64,000 nt of DNA from Sesamum alatum (GCA_034509735.1 JACGWO010000010.1:868001-932000); one strand, 5' to 3'; counted from the stretch's first letter, positions 12,565 to 25,067 are shown. Notes: a model not told the origin generated them from the sequence alone. Numbers and translations are program-made.

Positions 12565-15500
12565 TTAACAGCCCCCGAAGTCTCTCACTGAGAAGGGACT
12601 CTTCTCCGGCAAATTCCCGGCGTGACGTAGCCCTAGAGTGAGTGAAACGTCACCAGCACTCGTCCCAAACCTTATCAGCGTGGATTCATGGATACCATCA
12701 TTTGAAGGATGGACGACGTCGCGGCAGGTATCAGCCGGAAAAGATTGCACGGCGGAGGAGGCGGAGGCGGAGGCAGAGGCGGAGGCAGGCAGGGAAACAT
12801 TGGCGCTGGAGTGGTGCAGCTGCTTGGCTTGGTTATCCGAGAAGCATACGTTGTTATTAATTGGGACGAATGAAGGGTCGTTTTCGGGGGCATTGATTTT
12901 AGGTGGCGGAGGAGTAATTGCGGTGGCGGACGTGGCGGTGGTGGTGGTGGTGGTGGTGGGATTAGGCGTTGGAGTTTGTGCGGTGGTGCTGGTTTGGTCC
13001 CGGTCTTGGTGGTCAGAAGATGCAGCGTCGTCTTTGGCTTCTTGCTGGTACATTTCCTCGACCATGGGTTTCCACAAACGTACCCTGGCATTAATGAACC
13101 AGTTTGAAACCTGGAAAATACAATGAACATATGGGGTTAATCTTTTAATAGGAAGATAGATGTAATTAAATGAGATAGGATTGACGACTACTATTACTAG
13201 GGAATTTAATGATGTTACTATCTACTCAGAACCAGACATTTAATTAACTGCGGAAGAGACAAAGCTGAATCTGTTGGATATTCAATTTTTTTTCCCTTCT
13301 ATTACATCTATAGGCATGTAGGTCTACACTTTGTTTGTATTAAATTTTTTGACTGGCATGTCCATGGATGGTTGGTAACTGTTTCTACTGAGCCTTTATT
13401 ATTTAGGGTTGGTTTCAGGAAAGACCCATGTTTCATAATTTTTAGATATATATGAAAAATTAGCATTAGTAAACTCATGTGATAATGAACATTATAATAC
13501 AATATATATAATTATATGAAGTATATTTTTTTTAAATAGTAGTACAGAAGAAGAAAAAGGTATCTAGCTAGCACCTTAAATCTACCGTTTTTCAGTACAG
13601 ATGTAGAGCTTGAATGGTTCAGCCATTATTAAATTTAAATGTGTGGACGTAAGAGAGAGAGAGAGAGAGAGAGAGAAAGCTGATGTCTCTCTCTACTGTA
13701 CTTGAATCTGCTCTTACTATTGGCAGCGATTTTCTCTCTGTTTCAGAATTTATGTCTTTGCGGGAAAGAATCCAAAGAAACAATGAAAAGGGACCAAAAA
13801 GAAGCCTTGGCTTTTCTCCATCCAAAACACACACAGTCACACACACACAACAAAAGACGCAATTCCATGCAAATTCTCCATTTACTGTTAAGTGGGATCA
13901 GCCACCCACCCACCCAACACCAGTTAAACAATAATACCACCTTATATATGCAAAACCCCGTTTTTCCACACAAGGTCGAAAGAGAAAGAAAGAAACGCGA
14001 TTATGGTAATAATAATGTAAAGTCGAGGAAGAATACCTGGTTTCTTGATAGACCAGTCTGTCGGGCCAACAGATGCTTATCTGCGTCGCTTGGGTACCTG
14101 AGATAGAGACCAGAAACGAAAAGGACATTAGATTCAGAGAGTCCTCATGACCTAAATCAGAAAAAGCGACGCCCAAGCTTTATCTATATAGACTTATACT
14201 ATCTTTTCTTTTTTTTCCTGTTTCTTTCTTTCTGCATGGGCGTGCCAATCTAAAAGATATATAACGTCCAACAGTCGCAGCGTTAGCTGCAGAATTATAA
14301 AGTCGACAGATGCACGCACTGCCCCTGTCTCTGCTCTCCCTCTCTCTTCTTTTTAGTGCAACACATTTCCAGGCTACCCACAAATTGCTATTCACATAAA
14401 TCATTAAAATTAATAATCATATTCTAATGTAATGAAAATACCTAGTACTATATATGATCATATAAACTTTTTGGCTATAACTAACGCCAAGAATTGTTGG
14501 GGTCCATTGGATTGGACCCTTTGTCCTTGTGAATAATAAATTAGATTAGTATCTCATACTGCTAGCGGAGAATAGGTGGGGGGACATGCTAGAGTCTAGA
14601 GAGAGAGAGAGAGAGAGAACAGTACTGTGAAATTGTAAGAAGATTGTAGATAACTGGAAATGGGTACTTTTTGCCTTGTTGTCATGCCTAGAGATCTGGA
14701 GTCTAATGGGGATATTATATGATTACTAATGACAGGAGAAAAGGGATTATGAAAAGGGAGGGGAAGAAGCTAGTATATGAAGAAATTAGCTACTTTTTCA
14801 GCTTTTCTAACTGAAGGGACAACATCAAACGCTGCATTCCAGTAGCTTTAAACGATGATCACAAGGAGAAAAAGAGAACAATAAAAAAAAGAAAAGAAAA
14901 GGTGTTTTGAACAGTACAGTAGCAAGCGTGAAAAGAAAAACTAATTGTCTTATCATAGAATTCCGTGATAATGATTTGTTTGTTGATTAAGCAACTTTTC
15001 TTGATCCCATAGTAAAAATTCATTCAGTTCTTTAACTGCGCAGTAGGACTACACTACAGAGGGAGGAAGATCCAAAAAAAAGGAGTAGCTAGAGAGAACG
15101 TACGGGTGCAGAAAATGCTCAAAAAGCCAAGCCCTCAAAATGTTGACAGAGCGTTCGGGTAATCCCCTTTGAGGCCTCCAGGCTTCTTGTTCCATCATGC
15201 CCATTTGATGAAATGCTCTTTGCTGCCTGAGGCTTTGCTCCAGGATTCTCAGCCTCGGCGTTTCGCCTTTCGTCACCCCGGATGTTCCGGCGTCTTTTTC
15301 TCCCAGCAGCTCGCAGCTGTGCTTTAGCTGGGCGGCAATGGCGTCTTTCAGGCACCGGAAATGACGGGACATTGCCTTCTGGGCTAAACAAGTGTATGGC
15401 ACCGCCGCGCCGAACCCCATCACCATGTCAAATGAATTCACCACCATTTGCATTTGCTCGCAGTAATGGGTGTACCTTCGGTCCACCTGCAAAACGGAAA

Positions 15501-17767
15501 ATGTAAGATGAAAATAGTAACATTACATTTCAAGAATCGGAAAGCAATTGTGTATCCATAAATGAGTGATCAGGTCAGAGGACTTTAATACTATTATTTT
15601 CACTTAAATTATTAAGAAAGGCATTCAAGAGCCAAAAATAATTGTGTGAATCAGAGCCCTTGTGCAGTGAAATGATTGTTGATGTGAAGGAAGAATATCC
15701 TTGTCTCGCTTGTGATGCTCTCTTTTCCCAATACAGACGACAACAAGATTATGCTACTCATGTTGGAGTATTTGAATATTTGCTCCTACGTATTATTGAA
15801 AAGAATATTGCAAGAAAATCAATTGTCAAGTCAACTGCGGCGTGTAAGGAAAAAAAAAATGGAGTTTTCCACGCCATGAACCCCACCTCACCCCCCAGAA
15901 AAAGAAATTCGAAGGAAAAATCAAAGTCTTGATTCTTGAAGTAGCAGCATTCTTGCAAATCTTGAAACGTCGAGCGAGGGACATTGATATTTGTGATGAT
16001 AGTTCCTTATCACCTTCCCAAACAGATGGAAACCATTTTCCTGCAAGACGTGCGTTTCACAGTGAGGGTAGCTACCCACTCGTGTTCTTTCACCAAATGA
16101 AAAACCTGTGTGCCCTAAACGTACCCCACTATTCCTATCACTGATGGAAATAAAATATTGATCGAAGTAGGTGAAGAAATATCAACTTCAATTATTTGAA
16201 CAAAGAAATTGAATCCGTGGCAACCTCTTTGATTAGCCGGCAATAAAATAATCCTGGAAACTTGCCGGAATTTTCTGTCACCGGTGAATTTCATAAACAA
16301 TGGACTCATTAAGCAACAATGATTGGCTAATTACTCTAATTCTTTTAAAAATTGGAGAGAAGTTGAAGAGGGAGGGAGAGAGAGAGAGAGAGTACATGCC
16401 TCGTCAAGCATAGATAATAGTTTGACCTTTCTTCTCTGATGTTCAAGCCTGTCAGCAGCTGATAAAGGAGGATTATCTTTAGAAGAAGATGAAGAATTTC
16501 CACCGCCGGCGCCGCCACCACTGGTGGCGCCGGCACTTGGGTTTGAACTAGGGTTTCCGTTGTTATTATTCTGCCTCCCAAATTTGTTTTTCTTGAACTG
16601 ACCCCTACCAACACTACAAAACTCTTCCAACAACTCTTGGGCAGCCTTAGCATACTTAGAATTGCGAAGCATATTCACCGTTCCTAAGGAAGAACCCAGA
16701 CCCACATGCAACTGGTGGTTGTGGCTAACTCCTCCGCCTTGCAAATGCAAAGCTCCTCCGCCGCCGCTGCCACCAAAATTCTTGAACTGATACTGCGGTG
16801 GAGGAGTTGACCCTCCGCCTTGCCCAAAGAACAACATCGCACCTTCTCCCATTCTCAATTCCTCAGCCTTGGCGGCCTCCAGGTGCTGCAATGAAGAAGA
16901 CAACGACAGAGAAAGCCCTTGACCTTCCACAACTCCTGGAATTTCATTAGGGTTGTTTTCATTTCCACTGTTCGGAACCCATGTGAATTGGCCAAAAGCC
17001 CCTCCAGATGGATTTTGGAAGGCTTGGAGAGTGGAAGAAGACGAGGGATTTGGAAGCAGCATGTGGAGTGTGGAGGAAGTAGACGGAGGAGGATGTGAAG
17101 GAGATGGAGAGGGCGACCTTTGCTGTTGCGGGTTCATGAGAAAAAGCTGCATGGCTGCTGCTGAATCCGCATTAATGCTTGAAATCTGATGCTGCTGCTG
17201 CTGCTGCTGTTGATGATGATGATGATGAGAAGCGGTGTCATTGACTACAGTCTGATTCTTGGAATCCCCCAAATTAGTACCACCCACAACCATCCCTTGC
17301 CTGTGTGGAAACCAATCCGCAGTCGAGGCTCCTCCACTGGGCGGCGCCGTTGCCCTCGGATTCCGGTAACTCTGCAGTATCTGGTTCTCAAGCAATTCGG
17401 TGGCCGTGGCGGCGACACCGGATGGAAAGTTGAACATCTCTGACAACATACCAGCAGTTTCATAAACCGGAAGCTCACCGGATTCTTCTCCTTCAATACC
17501 GACTAACGGCGGTACTGGCGGCTGGAAACCTTGAACCCTCAATTTATCCCGTCGGATCTGCTGCGCTATGTGTTGCTGTTGCTGCTGCTGCTGCTGTTCT
17601 TGTTGTGATCTCTCGAAGCCATTCGAGAAACTGAAAATACTCTGATGATAATCTTGGGACATAGAATTTGAGAAATTTTGCTTGTCTAGATATTGAAGAG
17701 AATTGTGACCTTTCGAATGAGAGGTAACAGAAGGGACTAGTGTCGGTGTTGCTATTCCCATGTCCAT
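12565..17767 (-). CDS. BLH2/BLH4: BEL1-like homeodomain protein, SAWTOOTH group (BLH2/BLH4)
   Basis: Four exons on the minus strand: 17767-16400, 15486-15104, 14097-14037 (61 bp) and 13110-12565; 785 residues. Exon 1 has [19 protein letters not shown], polyglutamine and polyhistidine tracts, [16 protein letters not shown], the ZIBEL-like GLSLSLSS, then the SKY stretch ([20 protein letters not shown]). Exon 2 carries the BELL domain ([18 protein letters not shown]) and the start of the TALE homeodomain; exons 3-4 finish it ([20 protein letters not shown]). The C-terminus has [12 protein letters not shown] and ends RDFGGC. These features match Arabidopsis BLH2/BLH4 (SAW1/SAW2), nuclear partners of KNOX proteins that limit leaf-margin growth. 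Introns 2 and 3 are GT-AG. Intron 1 seems to use GC (GAG|GCATGT), because only that join gives SMLDE-VDRRY in frame. The protein is longer than I recall for Arabidopsis (about 630 residues), through low-complexity tracts. Confidence 0.93.
15487..16399 (-). other. BELL gene intron 1, non-canonical GC-AG
   Basis: On the minus strand exon 1 ends GACGAG and the intron starts GCATGT, against the GC-donor consensus AG|GCAAGT. It ends TTTTGCAG|GTGG. The nearest GT, four bases downstream, would shift the frame and lose the BELL domain. The plus-strand frame inside the intron (about 15642-15932) has no recognisable domain and is treated as chance. Confidence 0.75.
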
Positions 17768-17796
17768 GTCTTTATATTCATCATCAACATCATCAT
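17752..17796 (-). promoter_or_regulatory. uORF overlapping the BELL gene start codon
   Basis: On the minus strand an ATG at 17796 opens a 14-codon frame that contains five ATG codons in its first six (ATG ATG ATG TTG ATG ATG). It passes through the main start at 17767 in another frame and ends at TAG 17754-17752. Ribosomes starting there would end downstream of the main ATG, so it could lower translation. That it lies in the mRNA is very likely, given its distance of 29 bases. Confidence 0.6.
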
Positions 17797-19103
17797 TTCG
17801 GGTTTAAGCCCTCTCAGTCTCAACTCTCACCACAGAAAAAATCCGACCTTCGATCTTGTCTTATAATCAGCTGCTGCTCGTTTTCGCCATTGGATCCATA
17901 TATATAGAGAGAAAATCCAAGAAATGGAAAGCCCGTTATGGAAATTCGAGTCGATGATCATCGAACAAATTATTTTCAATCAAAGAGAAAGAGAAGAAGT
18001 AGAAGAAGAAGAAAAAGGGAAGTGAGGAGTAAAAGTGAAAGCATCAAGACAAGTCTTTCTTATAGTGCTCTTTTTGAATTGGATTGTCGTTCACATACAC
18101 AAAGATTTCAGCTTTATTAATTCATCATCATCATCATCATCATCATCATGTATACATGTACATACCTCTTATAGTTGCAGGTTGTAAAAGGGTGCAAACC
18201 CCTCAGACATCGTTTTCTTCTTCTGTATCTGTGGGATTTGAAAAAAGATAAAAATTAAAAAACACACTCTTTCAGTCTTCAATTCTTTCTTCTCTCTGTG
18301 TCTGCTGTTTCTGAGGCTGTCCGTTTCTCTCTCTCAATCTTTCTCTTTCTCTCTTTTTCTATCTCTTTGTTGGTAGCTCTTTGCAGTGAGAGTGCTGTTG
18401 TTCTCTGCAATCGCCTTCTCGAAAGAGAGAAGAACAAAGAACAAGTGGTTTTAAATTAAAAAAGGATGTCTTCTCTTGTGTATATGAATATCAATATTTA
18501 TATCTCTGTAACTCTCTCTCTCTCTCTCTCACACACACACTAAATTATGACAATGGGGAGAGAGAGAGAGAGAGAGGTCGCTATTTCTCCAACTCCTTTT
18601 TCACTTAATTTTATTTTATATATTTTTTTAAACCCCTGAAAGAAAAAAAAAAAAAAAATTCTTTTCCAACTTGAGAAAGAAAGTTAAAAAAGAGTTTTGA
18701 GCTTCGGACAAAGGATAACAGACCTGAATTATTAATCGGGATTTTTGGGATGACGAGATTACCCCTTTAGTAGTAAGAGTTGTGAAAAGAAACTTTATAC
18801 TACGTCGTACTGCCACTCTCTCTCTCTCTCTCTCTCTCTATTATAATGACCTCCAACTTTCAATATTTAAGATCATTTTAATATATATTATAAGAACAAA
18901 ACAAAATACAACAATTTCAAAAAAATTGTCCTCGACAAAGACAACACCATCTAAATTCCGGGACCACCTATTCCCTGCCTGCAATATTTTATCCCCCACC
19001 CCGTCAAATTCACAATTTTACATCCAGTAATTCTCTTTTTTTTAATACTCAATCTCGTATTTTATTTTATTTATGTATAGTTATAAAAATCCACATAAAA
19101 TAT
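17797..19103 (-). promoter_or_regulatory. BELL gene leader and promoter region, microsatellite-rich
   Basis: Upstream of the BELL start. It holds nine CAT repeats at 18123-18149 (ATG repeats on the coding strand, followed by AAT TAA), several CT/GA runs (about 18510-18540, 18560-18577, 18815-18840) and an A-rich tract near 18640. A donor-like AG|GTATGT on the minus strand near 18164 suggests a leader intron, but I could not fix its acceptor. Confidence 0.4.
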
Positions 19104-19960
19104 AGGGATAACTACACACCATCCCCTGAAATTTAGTGTAATTATACGTGGACCACATGTGATTTAGAAATTACATTTAGTACTCTGGTGTTTGTTTCCG
19201 TCTAATAAATAAATCCTTCAATTAGTTAAAATTCACCGAATTTATCAATATTAACAAAAATTAGATAAAAAATTATATTTACCCTGATTGACTTATTACT
19301 TGGTACTTATTGCAATCCAAGACTAGGAAAAGTATGATTTTTCGCTACGATTAATTACTATGGTCAATAAAAACAAATTGTGAATACAAATTAACCACGG
19401 TTTTACAACTATCATTAGCAGTTATTTCTACAAGTGCGATCTAAACATTAACCATTCCAAAACTATGGCAAATGTTTTGGCTATGGCTAATTAAAAACCA
19501 TGATAGATATTGATTAATCGTAAAAATATAAGTTTTTGCAATTATTTAATTCAACTGTGGTTAACAGTGTTGATTTATCATAATTTTTTACCCGTGGTCA
19601 TTTAAAGTGTACAAAAAATTAATTCTTTTTGTAGTGCAAATAAATTTTTTTTATGACCAAACTTATACATCTTCATACGTTAATGCATGTGGGAAGGTAT
19701 ATCTTTACCCCTATAAAAATAATTAGTTAGAAAAGATTTTTATGACCTGTAATAAGTTAATAATAAGAATCGATGGTAAATATTGATTTTCATTCATATT
19801 TTTTTTTTATTAATATCAATAAATTCATTGAATTCTGACAAACATGGGACCTATTTGTTATGAAAACAAAACTCTGGGGTGCTAAATATATTTTTTCAAA
19901 TTACAAAAAATTTACATGTAATTACATTAAATTTCAAGAGAGGACGGTGTACTTATCCCT
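19104..19960. mobile_element. TIR element with a CACTA-like MITE nested inside
   Basis: The ends pair over about 45 bases with mismatches. The left begins AGGGATAACTACACACCATC; the right, read in reverse, begins AGGGATAAGTACACCGTCCT and continues with GAAATTTA and TGTAATTA blocks on both sides. There is no coding capacity. The CACTA-like MITE at 19322-19636 is inserted within it, so this element is the older of the two. Confidence 0.55.
19322..19636. mobile_element. CACTA-like MITE, copy 2 (nested)
   Basis: 315 bp flanked by the 3-bp duplication CAA (19319-19321 and 19637-19639). The first base of the CACTAG terminus is G instead of C; the right end is intact as TTTTTGTAGTG. The interior shares the CATGG/CTATGG words of copies 1 and 3. 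Confidence 0.65.
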
Positions 19961-20471
19961 AAAATGCATGTATTTAAAATGTGGAGATTAATTTATCCGT
20001 AGTCCAAATTCTCTAATTCAAATTTACTTCATCAAATTAACATTTATATGATGAAGATGATCTATATATGATTTTGTAGAATATTTATATATATATATAT
20101 AAATGCTATTTTATAATATTGGGACAAAGATTCTTTAATTGCTACATAAAATTGTGAAGAATCGGCTTACATATCGATCCAGGCACGCCATTGTGTTAAT
20201 GGATATAGTTAATTAAATTTGATTTCTAATTAACCCTAATTTTATTTATAAAAAATGTAATTAAATATTGCAACTTGCAAATGGCAAAAGTGTCATTCTG
20301 AACTTGGTTTATTTGGTAAGCAATCCACTAAGTAAATTGTGAAATTATGAAAAGCTACATATATATAAGCAATTATGAAAAAACAATGACTTGAAGAGAA
20401 AGTCAATCTCTTATTAAGATATTAAGAAATTCTAACGCAAGTCTTATTCATGTGACCTTCTTGCCCTTGCT

Positions 20472-22520
20472 TGTAACGTTCATATAATTTTATTTATAAT
20501 TGAAGGATTAATTAATAATTATTAAGAAAATATAATTTAATTATAAGTTATAGGTTGAAAATATAATATATTAAAATTTAAAAAAATTAAATTGGAGCTT
20601 TATAAAATATTTGTGGTCAAATTATATATATATATATAGAAATTGGGGGACTAAATTATAATTTTAATAAAATTATTAAAAAAAATGAATTGATATATGA
20701 TCAGCCAACACGTGGCTCACTACCATTTTACATATATATATATATATAATATTAACTTACAAATTAAGAAACAATCACACACAAATTAGACACACATTTC
20801 ACACAATCAAGATGCGAACCTCGGGCACAAAAACAGGTTAGAAATTTTTTACTATAAATTATAAATTAATTACTATATTAATATTGTTTAATTATTGTAT
20901 TTATTAAATATGTTTTATACTATTCGATTTACTATTTAATCGAAAAATTTATTGAATTTGAGTATTTATATAAATTAGTGTTCGGGTATATATTTAATTG
21001 GATTGGAATATTATAGCTAATAACTTAAAATTTATATAACCTACTAGATTTAGTAGTTGTTATAATGGATTATTCAAATTGATCGGGTTTATTAACCAAA
21101 TACATAATTGTGTATATAGTGTTAATTTGAATAATTATTATTATAGTGAAGAATTTGTAGAAATTAATAGGAATAGTAGGGAATTATATTTGAGAAATGT
21201 TAGGAAATTATATTTGAGAAATATGGTATTTATTAAAAAGAAATATGAGATATTTGTAATAATTTCATTTAGGGATGTTATAGATAACGATGGTTATAAA
21301 AATATGAGGGGTTTGATGAAATAAGATCTTATGAGTTAATTGATAAATTAGATATATACGGGGGAAGTTTATAGTGTCTAATATTTAGACGAAAAAGTAT
21401 ATATGATTCTACTGGTATTTGTAGATGCTTATTTGGAGTACGTGGTTATGCTGTGAAGTTGTCTCTATGTGTTTATTTGTGATATTTATGTAATATAAAG
21501 ATTGACAGATGATTGCCTTATATTATATTTATTGTTACATGGAGTTGAATGAAGAAGTTAATTAAACGTACATTGTTAAATTGAGATAAGGAGATAACTT
21601 ACCTAGTTGGGGAACATAGTTTGTAATGATGTGTTGATGATGATGTGATATGAGAAAAATGAATATAAGCTAGGTACCATGGCGCGTAGGGTACCAGGGT
21701 ATTCCGGGTAACGAGGGATATCCTGTGCTGATAGCTACATACTAGGGTGGTATGGGGATGACATGTTCGTTGTGATGTTCTGTGCTGATATTGCTACACA
21801 CTTAGATAGTGTGGGGATATCACATTCGACGGGTATCCTGTGTTGTATACGATATGACATTGATTGAGATGATGGTAGCCGGCAGACAATTGACTGATGT
21901 ACTCCAATTAGAGTAAGCAGTGCCCCAAGAATATAAAACTGTGACTTCAGATATTGTATTGTGTATTAATGCATGATCATGTCATTGATTACTTTATGGC
22001 TTTATTGTGATTGCATACATATACATATATATATATATATATTGAATATTCGTTGGTTTGTGACATGGCGTGTATATAGGCTGATTAGCTATACTTATTG
22101 AGTAGGCAGCTCATCCCTTGCCAACATTTTTCAGGAGATAGATCACGATGACTAGCTACGTCAAATTTGAAGTCTGCCATGGACCTTAATAGGTGGGTCA
22201 GCCGTGACATTTGAAGCCGTGGGTTTTGGCCTTATGACTATTAAACATCTAGTCTTTTGTCGGGTTTGTATTTTAGATTCTGTAACAGCCTAAAACTTTT
22301 ATCTTTTGGAGTTTGTACATAAGTATATCGGTAGCCTAGTAAATATAAACTTTTGATGATATCTATCGTGATTTAAGATATATTTATAGATTTATATTAT
22401 ATCGAGAAAAATAAGATTTATCTTATTAGTTTAAAATGAAAATTCTTATAAGACAATTTACAATTGCGAAGAGTATAAAGATTAGTAATGATAAAGTATA
22501 GTTACATAGGGGGTGTCACA
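20472..22520 (+). mobile_element. Solo LTR, family A, copy 1
   Basis: A 2,049-bp block that begins TGTAACGTTC and ends GGGGGTGTCACA, flanked by a perfect 5-bp duplication TTGCT (20467-20471 and 22521-22525). TG...CA ends with a 5-bp duplication and no internal retroviral genes indicate a solo LTR left by LTR-LTR recombination. The outer element at 55977-63196 is a second, opposite-facing copy, with long stretches of near identity. Examples are CTGCCATGGACCTTAATAGG (22177-22196) and the AAGAAATATGAGATATTTG region. The 2-kb length would fit a Ty3/gypsy family, but no internal domain is present to prove it. A TA run lies at about 22025-22041. Confidence 0.8.
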
Positions 22521-22575
22521 TTGCTAGCATTCAAACACAAATAAAAAGCATATATAGCAAAGACATGTTATGATT

Positions 22576-23140
22576 GGGAAAATGTAATTTTAGTCTTCCA
22601 ACTTTATGGGGTGACATTTTTTATCCGGCATGAATTGATTTTTGCAATTTAGTTCTTTTGACTATTTTAATCATTTTTTGCCAAAATTCTCAAATTAATT
22701 GGTCATGTGCAAGTCACATACAATTTTTCGGCGAAATTGACCCAAAAAAAAAAGAGAGACTAAAATTATCAAAATTTTAAAGTTATAGGACTAAATTGTA
22801 TAAATCAATTCGTACATGATCAAAATTGTCACCCCCTTAAGTTTGTTTGAATTGGAAGCGATGAATTTTATTAATCGAAAGTAAAGTGATTACATTCATT
22901 CCTGCGGCTATCAATATTGAACAGAGACAATTACAAACAATCAAATCAATAATATCACATAAACAAACACCTAGCTATTACAGCAGCAAATCATACCTAC
23001 TATACAGTAGAAATAACATCAACCCACGCAGGGATTCAAACCCATGACCTCTAGAATTATGGGACCTCAACTTCACCAACTAAGCTAAGTATCCTCAACC
23101 ACCCCCTTAAATTACGAAACTAAAATTGCATTTTTTCCTA
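22576..23140. mobile_element. TIR element (Mutator-like?), interrupted by a SINE
   Basis: The left end GGGAAAATGTAATTTTAGTC pairs with the right end, which in reverse reads TAGGAAAAAATGCAATTTTAGT. Both sides continue into a GGGGTGACA/GGGGGTG block. TTATGATT lies on both flanks (22568-22575 and 23141-23148). The 8-9 bp duplication and long end repeats suggest a Mutator-like MITE. A SINE sits inside the right arm. Confidence 0.6.
22841..23099 (-). repeat. tRNA-derived SINE, copy 2, inside a TIR arm
   Basis: Minus-strand SINE with the 11-bp duplication CACCCCCTTAA (22830-22840 and 23100-23110). On the minus strand: A-box-like CTTAGCTTAGTTGGTGAAG, a B-box-like GGGTTTGAATCCC, the body motif TACTGTATAGTAGG, and the 3' end CATCGCTTCCAATTC. 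It interrupts the right arm of the 22576-23140 element and is therefore younger. Confidence 0.78.
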
Positions 23141-23823
23141 TTATGATTCACTCAAATTGAGTTATATGAACACTATCTATCTATATATATATATATATAT
23201 ATCAAAAATGGGTATGATTAAAAGAGTAAATTATCTAAAATTCATATAAATGTAATCCTATGAGGACAGACATTCTAGGTAGCACCCCTACAAAGCTAAA
23301 TCAAAGTAATAAAAATGGGGTCTTTTTCCTTTCACTCCTGTCTGAAAATAAATGAGTTGACTTTAGGCTTAGAAGTTTAAGGCATGTCATAAAACATGAG
23401 AGCAAGTTACACAGTGAGGTACTGATGAAGTCAATAAATTATATATGCTGTGAATATTAAGTTGTGTAACACGTTGAAGACCTTCTGCTCTGCTCTGCTC
23501 TGCTGCACTATTTTCTTATCTTAATTAATTCATGTCTCTCAGTGACTTTTCTCTTACCTTTATTTATAATTCTTGTCTTCATAAAAATCATACTAAATTG
23601 TATACATATATATGATGGAAATGTCACCAACATTCAGTATTATTTGAAACAAAAATTAAATACACCACATATGTAGTATAAAATGAAAAGTAAGTTTATA
23701 TCATATTTAACGACTAATTATTGCACATACTAAATGGATATTTTTATTTAATAATAATAGAGCAATGCATCATTCAATATCATCAAATCTTTGAAAAAAA
23801 AAATAAAATTGGGTAAATTATAT

Positions 23824-24265
23824 GGATTAAATGCATTTTTGGTCCCTTAACTTTCGTCATTTGACGTTTTACTCCTTTAACTTTCTAGGGTAGTATTTTG
23901 GCCATGCATCTTTTTAACTTTCGTAATTTTAGTCATTTTATTCGCCGGAGTTCACCTCCAACGGCGAAAAGCGTGAACTCCGGCAACAAAAAAGACTGAA
24001 ATTGCGAAAATTAAAAAGATGCAGGATCAAAATACTACTTTATAAAGTTAAAGGACAAAAATGTGCCAATAGGAATAAAAGCCCCAATTTTAAAATGTCA
24101 CGTGAGAGGGACATGCAATTTTCCGGCGAAAAGGGTGACCTCCGGCGAATAAATGACTAAAATTGTGAAAACTAAAAAAAATACAGGACCAAAATGCTAC
24201 CCTAAAAAGTTAAAGGACGAAATGCCAAATGGCCTAAGTTACGAGACCAAAAATGCATTTAAGCC
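23824..24265. mobile_element. Mutator-like MITE with long terminal inverted repeats
   Basis: 442 bp. The left end GGATTAAATGCATTTTTGGT and the right end, in reverse GGCTTAAATGCATTTTTGGT, pair on for 80 or more bases (TTAACTTT, TAGGGTAG-ATTTTGG). Flanks TAAATTATAT (23814-23823) and TAAATTATGT (24266-24275) agree at 9 of 10 positions, the duplication size of MULEs. The centre holds further inverted CGCCGGAG/CTCCGGCG words. Confidence 0.75.
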
Positions 24266-24275
24266 TAAATTATGT

Positions 24276-25019
24276 TGTAGCTACCTCCCCTTAATTCAAT
24301 TTGACATAATTACGTACAAATACTCACTCGTTGTATGAGAAATTACAAATACCCTCCTCAAATAAAAAATAATTATGTAGCTCTTAGATGGTGAGATGTG
24401 CATTTACTACTTTACCCTTACTGATTTATAAAAAAAAAATTGAGGATGGGTAAGATAAATAATTTAGGCATATCAGTCCATAAAATATTTTAGAATTATA
24501 ATTCATAATTAAAAATAATATTTTGGTCAGTTTACTATAAAAGTTGGCTGCAAACCTAATAGAGACTAACGAAATGGGCTCGTTGTCAGACGAACATTAA
24601 TACATGAAAATATGCACGTGTAATTTTTAATCAAATAAAAAGTACTTGTAATTATATCAAATTTTAAGGGAACGGGGGGAAAGATGATCAAAGTAAACAG
24701 AAAAAAATAAATGAGGGGTGATGTTGAAATGAGTGAGATAAAGGGAAAGTTGGGTTGAAGAGTTTGGTCCGTATGAGGGTGCGGACTGCGGGGGCTGAAA
24801 GAAACACTTAACTGATTTACAGTTTAGTGATATGCCAAAATCAACACTTTCAATTAAAACCTTTTCTCCAACTATTCATTTCACTACCTTCTTTTTTCAG
24901 CTGCTTCTTACAATTATTTCCTTTTCTTAACAACAAAATAAACTACTTCTTTTCAAAATAAAATTATTTAAAATAATACTTATTTAAAGATCTTGGTGAG
25001 AGTTAACATACATACGGGG

Positions 25020-25067
<48 letters not shown>

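Noticed and set aside
12638..13126. Plus-strand open frames of 72-162 codons opposite the last BELL exon
   Set aside because: They are antisense to a confirmed coding exon and owe their length to low-complexity codons (polyproline, polyalanine, polythreonine on the coding strand).
15642..15932. 96-codon plus-strand frame within BELL intron 1
   Set aside because: No recognisable domain, lies wholly within an intron of a conserved gene, and its composition is not protein-like.
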